From Clostridium sp. CAG:632 (GTDB taxonomy: Bacteria > Bacillota > Clostridia > Lachnospirales > Lachnospiraceae), in assembly GCA_000431515.1 (NCBI GenBank), contig HF991357.1, forward strand, positions 18,288 to 32,072: a stretch of 13,785 nucleotides of DNA, given 5' to 3'. Shown piece by piece: positions 6,492-12,764 of this stretch. The notes under the pieces were generated by a model. That model worked only from the letters and a program-made list of their open reading frames with translations, ran no database searches and was not told the origin of the DNA. Position numbers and translations under genes: made by a program. Position 1 is the stretch's first letter, and the number at the start of each line of letters is the position of its first letter.

Positions 6492-8327
6492 ATGAAGCAG
6501 AATGTAAGGCTGTTAATAGAATCTGTAATTGTATTTGGGTTAGTATTCATTCTGACCGTATCGAATATATTTTCACCATTGGATTATATTCTAAAGGATG
6601 CACTGTATCAGACACCGCGAGGCGTGACCGGTCAGATCAAGATCGTAGCGATCGATGAGCGGACGCTGGAAGCCCTAGGGCCGATCAACACATGGTCGCG
6701 AGAGGTCTATGCGCAGCTGCTATCCCGGTTAAATGCAGAAGAAGAGGCGAAGCCGCTTGTGATCGGATTCGATATTGTTTTCTCCGGACAGGCACAGCAG
6801 GAGGGAGATGACGCATTTGCACAGGCGGCAGCGGCGAGTGGAAATGTGGCAGCAGTTTCCCAGTTTGTCTACAGTGAGAAGCCGGAGCGGGATGCAGACG
6901 GAAAGCGGTATTATCCGGTTAAGGATGTGGTACTTCCATACGAGGCATTGCGGGATGCGGTTCAGGTCGGATATTCCAATGTGGCACAGGATTCGGACGG
7001 AACGGTCCGTCGGGTGATCCCGGAGGAGATCTGGCAGGGAACAACGTATGCCGCATTTCCGAAGGTGGTTTATGACCTGTATTGTGAAAGAACCGGGACG
7101 GAACCCAATGAGATCATAACGGATAAATACCAAAGGACGCTGATCAATTATTCCGGAAGACCGGGAGATTATGAGGCTATTTCTTTTATAGATGTACTGG
7201 ATGGAAAGATTGACAGCCGGACCTTTAAGGACAGTATCGTTCTGGTCGGTGCCTATGCACCCGGCATGCAGGACAATTTCAATGTTCCGAACGGAAGAAG
7301 CTCTCAGATGTTCGGAGTGGAGATCCATGCGAATATCCTCCAGGCATTTATGCAGAACCGGTTTTCTATTAATGGAAATCCGTATCTGTTCGGAGCCGTC
7401 TACGGACTCCTATGTGCGTTACTGCACTGGCTGTTCCGGAAGAAAAAGATATGGCTATCGGCTATCGTATTGGTGACGGCGACTGCACTTGAGCTGATGC
7501 TGGGCGTGCTTCTGAATAACCATGGAATCGCGGGTAGTCTGATCTATGTGCCACTGGTTCTGATCGTGTCCTATATCTATTCCCTGGCATTGGGATATAT
7601 CAAAGAGAGGCGGAAGCGGAAGAAGGTTCTGACAGCGTTTAAGAAATATGTGGCACCCGAGATCGTAGATGAGATTGCGAAAAAGGGTGATTTCAAGATT
7701 AAGCTTGGTGGCGAAAACCGGGATATTGCAGTTTTGTTTGTGGATATCCGTGGGTTTACTACAATGTCGGAGATCCTGGAGCCGGAGCAGGTGGTTGAGA
7801 TCCTGAACCGGTATCTGAATCTGACAACGAATGCGATCTTTAAGAATAAAGGCACGCTGGATAAGTTTGTCGGAGATGCGACAATGGCAGTCTTTAATTC
7901 TCCGTTTGATCTGGAGGATTATGAGTTCCGGGCGGTCTGTGCGGCAATGGATATTGTGGCGGGAGGCGCGGCACTGGAAGAGGAGTTGTTAAAGGAGTTC
8001 GGAAGAAGCGTCGGATTCGGTGTGGGTGTCAACTGCGGTCCGGCAGTCGTAGGAAATGTCGGCTGTGAGTTCCGGATGGATTTTACTGCCATCGGTGATA
8101 CCGTAAATACTGCGGCCAGACTGGAAGCCAATGCGAAAAAGGGTCAGGTGCTGATCAGTGACACCATTTATGAACGCGTAAAGGATCGGATTCAGGTAGA
8201 GCCGATCGGAGAGATTCCGTTAAAAGGAAAATCTAAGGGAGTATTTGTATATTCGGTAATAGGAGTTGACCGTGAGAGAAAGCCGGAAGGGGAGGAAGGT
8301 GAACTATGGAACGAAGAAAAGAAGTGA
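6492..8327 (+). CDS. CHASE2-domain class III adenylate cyclase, membrane-bound
   Basis: This 611-residue receptor cyclase starts after GGGGGAAG. It has one N-terminal membrane helix (about 7-27), an extracytoplasmic CHASE2 sensor domain (about 28-290: KIVAIDERTLEAL, VIGFDIVFSG, IVLVGAYAPGMQD, FGVEIHANILQA), three clustered helices (about 297-315, 320-342, 347-369), a basic linker, and a class III cyclase domain (about 410-592). Catalytic residues are complete: metal-binding Asp418 (FVDIRGF) and Asp462 (VGDATMAVF), purine-specifying Lys458 and Thr532, and transition-state Asn539 and Arg543 (VNTAARLE). The Lys/Thr pair is typical of bacterial class IIIb adenylate cyclases, so the product should be cAMP rather than cGMP. 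The gene lies between a cNMP-binding phosphatase and the RsbW-like kinase, whose start overlaps its 3' end by 22 bases. What the CHASE2 domain senses is unknown; the upstream FecR and secreted proteins are candidates. Confidence 0.95.
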   Translation: MKQNVRLLIESVIVFGLVFILTVSNIFSPLDYILKDALYQTPRGVTGQIKIVAIDERTLEALGPINTWSREVYAQLLSRLNAEEEAKPLVIGFDIVFSGQAQQEGDDAFAQAAAASGNVAAVSQFVYSEKPERDADGKRYYPVKDVVLPYEALRDAVQVGYSNVAQDSDGTVRRVIPEEIWQGTTYAAFPKVVYDLYCERTGTEPNEIITDKYQRTLINYSGRPGDYEAISFIDVLDGKIDSRTFKDSIVLVGAYAPGMQDNFNVPNGRSSQMFGVEIHANILQAFMQNRFSINGNPYLFGAVYGLLCALLHWLFRKKKIWLSAIVLVTATALELMLGVLLNNHGIAGSLIYVPLVLIVSYIYSLALGYIKERRKRKKVLTAFKKYVAPEIVDEIAKKGDFKIKLGGENRDIAVLFVDIRGFTTMSEILEPEQVVEILNRYLNLTTNAIFKNKGTLDKFVGDATMAVFNSPFDLEDYEFRAVCAAMDIVAGGAALEEELLKEFGRSVGFGVGVNCGPAVVGNVGCEFRMDFTAIGDTVNTAARLEANAKKGQVLISDTIYERVKDRIQVEPIGEIPLKGKSKGVFVYSVIGVDRERKPEGEEGELWNEEKK

Positions 8328-8734
8328 TAGAAGTGGAGGCGGTCTCCGGGAATCTGGACCAGGTAACCGGATTTGTAGAGGAGCAGGTTCTGCAGATGGG
8401 ATGTCCACCTAAGCTGGCTATGCAGATCATATTGGCGGTCGAGGAAGCGTTTGTCAATGTTGTGGATTATGCGTATGCCCCGGAAATCGGAATGTGCCGG
8501 ATCGCAGTGGAAACGGCGCAGCTGGATGAAGGAAGGGGAGATGCGGTCATCACATTTATAGATTCAGGGAAAGCGTTTAATCCTCTGCTGAAAGAGAATC
8601 CGGATATTACGTTATCTGTAGACGAACGGCAGATCGGAGGTCTTGGAATCTATATGGTGAAAGAAATCATGGATTCTGTGGCTTATGAATATAAAGACGC
8701 AGAGAACCATTTGACAATGGTAAAGAGCTGGTAG
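8306..8734 (+). CDS. RsbW-like anti-sigma/switch serine kinase (HATPase_c)
   Basis: This 142-residue GHKL ATPase is of the RsbW/SpoIIAB class. Seen: an N-box around VEEAFVNVVDYAY (45-57) with likely catalytic Glu47 and Mg-binding Asn51; a G1 box FIDSGKAFNP (84-93); and a glycine-rich G2 box IGGLGIYMVK (110-119). Length fits the family. Such proteins bind a target, usually a sigma factor, and release it when they bind an unphosphorylated STAS antagonist, which they also phosphorylate using ATP. The start overlaps the cyclase gene by 22 bases and is preceded by GGAGGAAGG, which indicates coupled translation. The STAS gene follows 43 bases later and the matching phosphatase lies two genes upstream, so the complete kinase, phosphatase and antagonist set is present. 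No sigma factor gene lies in the window, so the target may be elsewhere or may not be a sigma factor. Confidence 0.92.
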   Translation: MERRKEVIEVEAVSGNLDQVTGFVEEQVLQMGCPPKLAMQIILAVEEAFVNVVDYAYAPEIGMCRIAVETAQLDEGRGDAVITFIDSGKAFNPLLKENPDITLSVDERQIGGLGIYMVKEIMDSVAYEYKDAENHLTMVKSW

Positions 8735-8777
8735 AAATAAAGGTTATTTATACAATAAAGATAATGGAGGAGAAATT

Positions 8778-9080
8778 ATGGAAATCAAAAAGACAACAAA
8801 TGGAAATGAAGTAGTAATGCAGCTTTCAGGCCGGTTAGATACGAATGCGGCACCGGATCTGATCAAAGAAATCGAAGCAACTCTGGTAGATGGTGTAACT
8901 TCATTTGTTCTGGACATGGAGGGGTGTGATTATGTAGCCAGCTCCGGTCTCCGGGCGATACTGGTAGCACAGAAGAAGATGAACAGCCTGCAGGGAAATA
9001 TGGTTGTAAAAAATGTGATCAGCAATGTAATGGAAGTGTTTGAAATGACCGGTTTTGCGGATATTCTTACAATCGTGTAA
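8778..9080 (+). CDS. STAS-domain anti-sigma factor antagonist (RsbV/SpoIIAA-like)
   Basis: This 100-residue single-domain STAS protein starts after GGAGGAG. Seen: the strand VVMQLSGRLDT (12-22), the VLDMEGCDYVASSGLRAIL segment (44-62), and the C-terminal helix VMEVFEMTGF (84-93). Alignment by eye with B. subtilis SpoIIAA places the phosphorylated serine at Ser55, the first Ser of SSG. In this family the dephosphorylated form sequesters the RsbW-type kinase, and the phosphorylated form does not. The kinase gene is immediately upstream, the cNMP-binding phosphatase is three genes upstream, and a diguanylate cyclase is directly downstream. The last order recalls the HsbA-HsbD pair of Pseudomonas, in which an antagonist contacts a diguanylate cyclase; a similar contact here is inference. 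The canonical FMDSSG is DYVASSG here, so the residue before the phosphorylated serine is Ala instead of Asp. Confidence 0.93.
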   Translation: MEIKKTTNGNEVVMQLSGRLDTNAAPDLIKEIEATLVDGVTSFVLDMEGCDYVASSGLRAILVAQKKMNSLQGNMVVKNVISNVMEVFEMTGFADILTIV

Positions 9081-9122
9081 GAGGCAGTTACAGTTAGGGT
9101 ATGCAATAAAATATGAGAAAAC

Positions 9123-9128
9123 AGGAGG
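9123..9128 (+). promoter_or_regulatory. Ribosome binding site that decides the GGDEF-protein start
   Basis: A perfect AGGAGG lies seven bases before the ATG at 9136. The longer in-frame start at 9055 would overlap the STAS gene, lacks such a site, and would add 27 residues of low-complexity basic sequence unlike a domain. Confidence 0.8.
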
Positions 9129-9135
9129 ATTTACT

Positions 9136-10434
9136 ATGGAATTTCAGGAAGAGATCGTAAGGTTTATATCGGGGCAGATCGGTGGTGTTACGATCCTGGC
9201 GGAAGGCTCCGGAGAGATCGTTTATGCAGATGGATTCTATCAGAATAAATATGGAAATGATGTAACAGGGATGTTTGGAGAGGATGTATATCTGTGGCTA
9301 TCGGATTGTCCGGGAATCCCGGATGACGGAAGTACGGTAGAATGGGAGAGCATCGATACCGACACACGGAAGTACTATAAGATCATATCCGGAAGATTTG
9401 AGAAAGAAGAGAAGCAGTATCAGATTCATCAGATGGTGGATATCACGGAATATATGGGACTGAACCGGGACATTACGAAGTACATGGCATTCTTCAAGAA
9501 GCTGGCGGGCTTTCAGGCTGCGGTCCTTGAGAAGCTGTCCAGTACCTATTATGAGCTGCTTCCGATGCTGTCCGATTATTTTGTGACAAATAAAGTATAT
9601 TTTGTCATTCAGCGGGAAGGCAATCTGGATATCATTACCTACAATAAGGTGGGGAATGTATACAGCAATGACCGGATTTCCATGAATGCACGGGTAGGAG
9701 AGATACTGGGAGATCATATAGATGAAACACTGTCACTGGATCAGTTTGCGGAGGAAATTCAAGAGGTCTTCAGACTGGGAGGCAGTAACGAGGATAGCCG
9801 GTTCCGGATGCCTTGCAAGGGCAGCGTATCCGGGCAGAAATATGCGGTATACCTATCTCTGTGGCCGAATACCGATCAGGAGTCTATGAAGGAGAGTACA
9901 TTGTTAAGTGTGATCCGGTTGTATCTGGAAAACGGTATTATGCGGGAGAAGTTGATCTATGACAGCGAGCATGATCATCTGACAGGTCTTTATAACAAGG
10001 GTAAATATCTGTCTATGATCGAAGATACCTACTTAAATCAGGATTCAATAGCGATCTTTAATTTTGATGTGAATAATCTGAAGGTGATGAATGATACCTA
10101 TGGACATGAGGCCGGAGATAAGCTGTTGATCAAAGCGGCAAACAGTATCCGAAAGGTGACCAGTAACCGGGTACATGGATACCGGATGGGTGGCGATGAG
10201 TTCCTGATGGTGGCCTGTAATGTGAGCACAGAGGAGACACAGACGTTGTTAGAACGCTGGGAGAAGGAGTTAGACCGGTTAAACACACCGGAGGATGGTA
10301 TTCATTGTGTGATCGCAGTGGGAGTTGCCTTCGGTAAGAAAGAGTATAACCTGCCGGAGCTTATGAAAACAGCAGATCAGCTGATGTATGAGGATAAGAA
10401 GAGAAAGAAGAAACCGGGCGAAGAGATCCGGTAA
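9136..10434 (+). CDS. GGDEF-domain diguanylate cyclase with PAS-like and GAF-like N-terminal region
   Basis: This 432-residue cytoplasmic protein has no membrane segments. The C-terminal part (about 272-425) is a GGDEF domain with a DHLTGLYNKGKYL start (280-292), metal-binding Asp311 in FNFDVNN, guanine-contact Asn319-Asp320 in MNDTYGH, and an intact GGDEF (352-356), so it should make c-di-GMP from two GTP. The inhibitory RxxD motif expected about five residues before GGDEF is absent. Residues about 5-105 look PAS-like (GVTILAEGSGEIVYAD, ending VDITEY) and about 125-265 may be a diverged GAF-like sensor; both calls are by general pattern and uncertain. The gene lies 55 bases after the STAS gene and 14 bases before pilT. 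c-di-GMP often sets the balance between type IV pilus motility and attachment, and the STAS neighbour is a candidate regulator. The start at 9136 was chosen for its AGGAGG site. Confidence 0.92.
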   Translation: MEFQEEIVRFISGQIGGVTILAEGSGEIVYADGFYQNKYGNDVTGMFGEDVYLWLSDCPGIPDDGSTVEWESIDTDTRKYYKIISGRFEKEEKQYQIHQMVDITEYMGLNRDITKYMAFFKKLAGFQAAVLEKLSSTYYELLPMLSDYFVTNKVYFVIQREGNLDIITYNKVGNVYSNDRISMNARVGEILGDHIDETLSLDQFAEEIQEVFRLGGSNEDSRFRMPCKGSVSGQKYAVYLSLWPNTDQESMKESTLLSVIRLYLENGIMREKLIYDSEHDHLTGLYNKGKYLSMIEDTYLNQDSIAIFNFDVNNLKVMNDTYGHEAGDKLLIKAANSIRKVTSNRVHGYRMGGDEFLMVACNVSTEETQTLLERWEKELDRLNTPEDGIHCVIAVGVAFGKKEYNLPELMKTADQLMYEDKKRKKKPGEEIR

Positions 10435-10448
10435 GAGGAGGACAAGAA

Positions 10449-11504
10449 ATGGGAATGAATTTTTATGATTTAATTGAATTTGCAAAACGGGAGCAGTGCT
10501 CAGACGTACATATTACAGTCGGAACCTCGCTGGCGATCCGCCAGTTCGGCAAGCTTAAGATGCTGGAGGAGATTCCGACCGCAGAGGAATCGACGAGTAT
10601 GATTCTGGAATGCTTGACAGAGCAGGAGCGCAGCCGGGTGCTGGCGGGAGAGGATCTGGATATGGCGATCATGCTTCCGGGCGGTGTGCGTCTCAGAGCG
10701 AATATTTATCATCAGAGGAATAATCTGGCGGCAACCTATCGAATCTTAAATGATAAGATCCCGACCTTTGATGAGCTGGAGATTCCACAGGCAGTGCGGA
10801 AGCTGGTCAATGAGCCGCGCGGACTGATCCTGATCACAGGCCCGACAGGAAGCGGTAAGACGACCACATTGGCATCCATGATCGATTATGTGAATAAAAA
10901 TCAGGCAAAACATGTAATAACTATTGAAGATCCGATCGAATACGTTTATTATCATGCTAAGTCCATGATCCATCAGCGGGAGATTGGTAAAGATGTACCG
11001 ACCTTTGAGAAGGCATTGCATTCCGCACTCCGGGAGGATCCGGATATTATTCTCGTAGGTGAGATGCGGGATTATGAGACGATCAGTGCAGCGATTACGG
11101 CAGCAGAGACCGGACATCTGGTTCTGTCTACCCTGCATACCTCCAGTGCGGCACAGACGATTGAACGTATTATTGATGCGTATCCATCTCATGGACAGGC
11201 ACAGGCCCGGACGCAGCTGGCTAATGTATTAAAGGGTATTGTGACACAGGTGCTGGTTCCGGAGGAAGATATTCATGGCGGTATGACGATTGCGACAGAG
11301 GTTCTGCTGAATACCGATGCGATTGCCAACCAGATCCGTGAGAATAAGACCCATCAGATCACATCCAGCATTATCAGCAGCGGTTCTACCGGAATGCATA
11401 CCATGAATGCAGACCTGAAGCGGCTGGAACGTGAGGGTCGGATCAGCCGTGCAACGGCACTGAAATATTGCAGTAATGTGAAGGACTATGATAATCAGCG
11501 TTAG
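10449..11504 (+). CDS. pilT: Type IV pilus retraction ATPase PilT
   Basis: This 351-residue hexameric ATPase has the usual PilT length. It starts eight bases after GAGGAG. Seen: an N-terminal PAS-like domain with SDVHITVGTSLAIR (18-31), Walker A GPTGSGKTTT (131-140), Asp box ITIEDPIEYV (157-166), Walker B ILVGEMRD (201-208) with catalytic Glu205, and a His box STLHTSSA (227-234). The motif EMRDYETISAA is PilT-type rather than PilB-type, and the tetracysteine zinc motif of PilB is missing. PilT powers pilus disassembly, which drives twitching motility and modulates surface attachment. No other pilus gene (pilB, pilC, pilin, prepilin peptidase) is in the window, so it is separated from the assembly genes and placed instead behind a cAMP and c-di-GMP signalling cassette. 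Co-regulation of retraction with that cassette is an inference from this position. Confidence 0.95.
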   Translation: MGMNFYDLIEFAKREQCSDVHITVGTSLAIRQFGKLKMLEEIPTAEESTSMILECLTEQERSRVLAGEDLDMAIMLPGGVRLRANIYHQRNNLAATYRILNDKIPTFDELEIPQAVRKLVNEPRGLILITGPTGSGKTTTLASMIDYVNKNQAKHVITIEDPIEYVYYHAKSMIHQREIGKDVPTFEKALHSALREDPDIILVGEMRDYETISAAITAAETGHLVLSTLHTSSAAQTIERIIDAYPSHGQAQARTQLANVLKGIVTQVLVPEEDIHGGMTIATEVLLNTDAIANQIRENKTHQITSSIISSGSTGMHTMNADLKRLEREGRISRATALKYCSNVKDYDNQR

Positions 11505-11522
11505 ATCATAATATAGGAAAGC

Positions 11523-11545
11523 GGGTCTCCGGATAACGGAGACCC
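11523..11545. terminator. Strong hairpin between pilT and mtnN without a U-tract
   Basis: GGGTCTCCG and CGGAGACCC form a perfect nine-base stem closed by the loop GATAA. It lies 18 bases after the pilT stop and 36 bases before the mtnN start. The bases after it are CATGCAAAGG, with no T run, so it is not a classical intrinsic terminator. It could be a weak or factor-dependent terminator, an mRNA 3' end stabiliser or processing site, or a 5' stem of the mtnN transcript. The hairpin is seen; its role is unresolved. Confidence 0.5.
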
Positions 11546-11581
11546 CATGCAAAGGATAAGACACCAGAAGGAGGAAATGAC

Positions 11582-12274
11582 ATGCTTGGAATCATTGGCG
11601 CAATGGAAGAAGAAGTGGAGAAGTTAAAGGAGCAGATGACGGAGGTCCGGGTGCAGGCAAAGGCATCCATGGAATTCTATCGCGGAAAGCTCAAAGGGAG
11701 AGAGGTCGTAGTAGTCCGGTCCGGAATCGGAAAGGTAAATGCTGCAATCTGTACACAGATTCTGGCGGATGATTATCAGGTAGATGGGATTATAAATACC
11801 GGAATTGCCGGTTCATTACGGGCCGAGATCAATATCGGAGATATCGTGATTTCCACGGATGCGGTGCAGCATGATATGGATGCGGTGGCATTTGGCTATA
11901 AGCCTGGACAGATTCCGCGGATGGATACATGGTCATTTCCGGCGGATCAGAAGCTGATAGAGGCTGCGGAAGCCGGCTGCCGGAAGGTATTGCCGGAGCT
12001 TGGTGTCTTTACCGGCAGAGTTGCCAGTGGTGATGAGTTTGTGGCGAAGCGGGAGCGGAAGGATCAGATCACAGAAGGCTTTCAGGCATGCTGCTGTGAG
12101 ATGGAGGGTGCTGCAATCGCTCAGGTTGCATATCTGAATCACATACCGTTTGTCATCCTTCGGGCAATCTCCGACAAGGCAGATGACAGTGCTCACATGG
12201 ATTATCCGACCTTTGAGGCACAGGCAATTCGGAACTCCGTAAAATTAATCTTAGAAATGGTGGTGCGTGTATAA
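11582..12274 (+). CDS. mtnN: 5'-methylthioadenosine/S-adenosylhomocysteine nucleosidase
   Basis: This 230-residue cytoplasmic enzyme cleaves adenine from SAH, giving S-ribosylhomocysteine, and from MTA. Seen: GIIGAMEEEVE (3-13) with the catalytic-site Glu11, SGIGKVNAA (47-55), NTGIAGSL (72-79), DAVQHDMDA (93-101), SGDEFV (149-154), the ribose-binding CEMEGAAIA segment (172-180) with Glu173, Met174 and Glu175, and ISDKADDS (196-203) with the adenine-contacting Asp198. Length and motif order match MtnN/Pfs. It starts after GGAGG and its stop overlaps the luxS start by one base (TAATG), so the two enzymes that act in sequence are translationally coupled. This SAH detoxification route removes the product inhibitor of methyltransferases. 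No SAM riboswitch is visible in the 77-base gap upstream. Confidence 0.97.
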   Translation: MLGIIGAMEEEVEKLKEQMTEVRVQAKASMEFYRGKLKGREVVVVRSGIGKVNAAICTQILADDYQVDGIINTGIAGSLRAEINIGDIVISTDAVQHDMDAVAFGYKPGQIPRMDTWSFPADQKLIEAAEAGCRKVLPELGVFTGRVASGDEFVAKRERKDQITEGFQACCCEMEGAAIAQVAYLNHIPFVILRAISDKADDSAHMDYPTFEAQAIRNSVKLILEMVVRV

Positions 12275-12756
12275 TGGAAAAAATAGCAAGCTTTACAGTG
12301 GATCATTTGAACTTAATACCGGGTGTTTATGTATCCCGGAAGGATCATATCGGTTCTGAGGTTGTGACGACCTTTGATATCCGGATGACCAGACCGAACT
12401 ATGAGCCGGTGATGAATACGGCAGAGGTGCATACCATCGAACATCTGGGTGCTACCTTTTTAAGAAATGATAAGGAATACGGAAGTAAAGTGGTTTATTT
12501 CGGACCGATGGGCTGTAGAACCGGCTTCTATCTGCTGCTTGCAGGAGATTATGATTCTATTGATATCGTGTCATTGTTAACCCGGATGTATGAGTTTATT
12601 GCAGATTATCAGGGTGAGGTGCCGGGAGCATCCCCGAGAGATTGTGGTAATTATCTGGATATGAACCTTCCGATGGCCAACTATCTGGCAAAGAAATATC
12701 TGGATGAGGTATTATATTGTATCGCGGCAGAGCAGCTGGTATATCCGGAAGAGTAG
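12274..12756 (+). CDS. luxS: S-ribosylhomocysteine lyase LuxS
   Basis: This 160-residue metalloenzyme converts S-ribosylhomocysteine to homocysteine and DPD, the precursor of the AI-2 signal. Seen: FTVDHLNL near the start, the metal-binding HTIEH (53-57; His53 and His57 with Glu56 as catalytic base), FGPMGCRTGFYL (76-87) with catalytic Cys81, and PRDCGNY (121-127) with the third metal ligand Cys124. All essential residues are present and the length is typical. The start codon shares one base with the mtnN stop, so no separate ribosome binding site gap exists and coupling is expected. Together with mtnN it completes conversion of SAH to homocysteine. AI-2 release is a possible by-product signal; no AI-2 receptor or transporter is in the window. 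Confidence 0.98.
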   Translation: MEKIASFTVDHLNLIPGVYVSRKDHIGSEVVTTFDIRMTRPNYEPVMNTAEVHTIEHLGATFLRNDKEYGSKVVYFGPMGCRTGFYLLLAGDYDSIDIVSLLTRMYEFIADYQGEVPGASPRDCGNYLDMNLPMANYLAKKYLDEVLYCIAAEQLVYPEE

Positions 12757-12764
12757 GTGAGACT

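Noticed and set aside
6729..7328. A 199-codon open frame on the minus strand inside the cyclase gene.
   Set aside because: Fully antisense to a gene with a complete domain and residue set, no recognisable domain, and no start context; a reading-frame shadow.
8711..8716. A consensus -35 hexamer TTGACA near the end of the RsbW-like gene, with TACAAT at 8751-8756.
   Set aside because: The two boxes are 34 bases apart and no good -10 box lies 16-18 bases after TTGACA, so an internal promoter before the STAS gene is not supported.
9065..9082. Seven-base inverted repeat TCTTACA/TGTAAGA around the STAS stop codon.
   Set aside because: AT-rich short stem with no T run after it, within a tightly packed operon; not a credible terminator.
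9055..9135. Upstream in-frame start that would extend the GGDEF protein by 27 residues and overlap the STAS gene.
   Set aside because: No ribosome binding site, while AGGAGG lies at the right distance from the ATG at 9136.
11505..11581. Possible SAM-responsive riboswitch before the mtnN-luxS cluster.
   Set aside because: The 77-base gap holds only one simple hairpin and no multi-helix core of a known SAM or SAH riboswitch.
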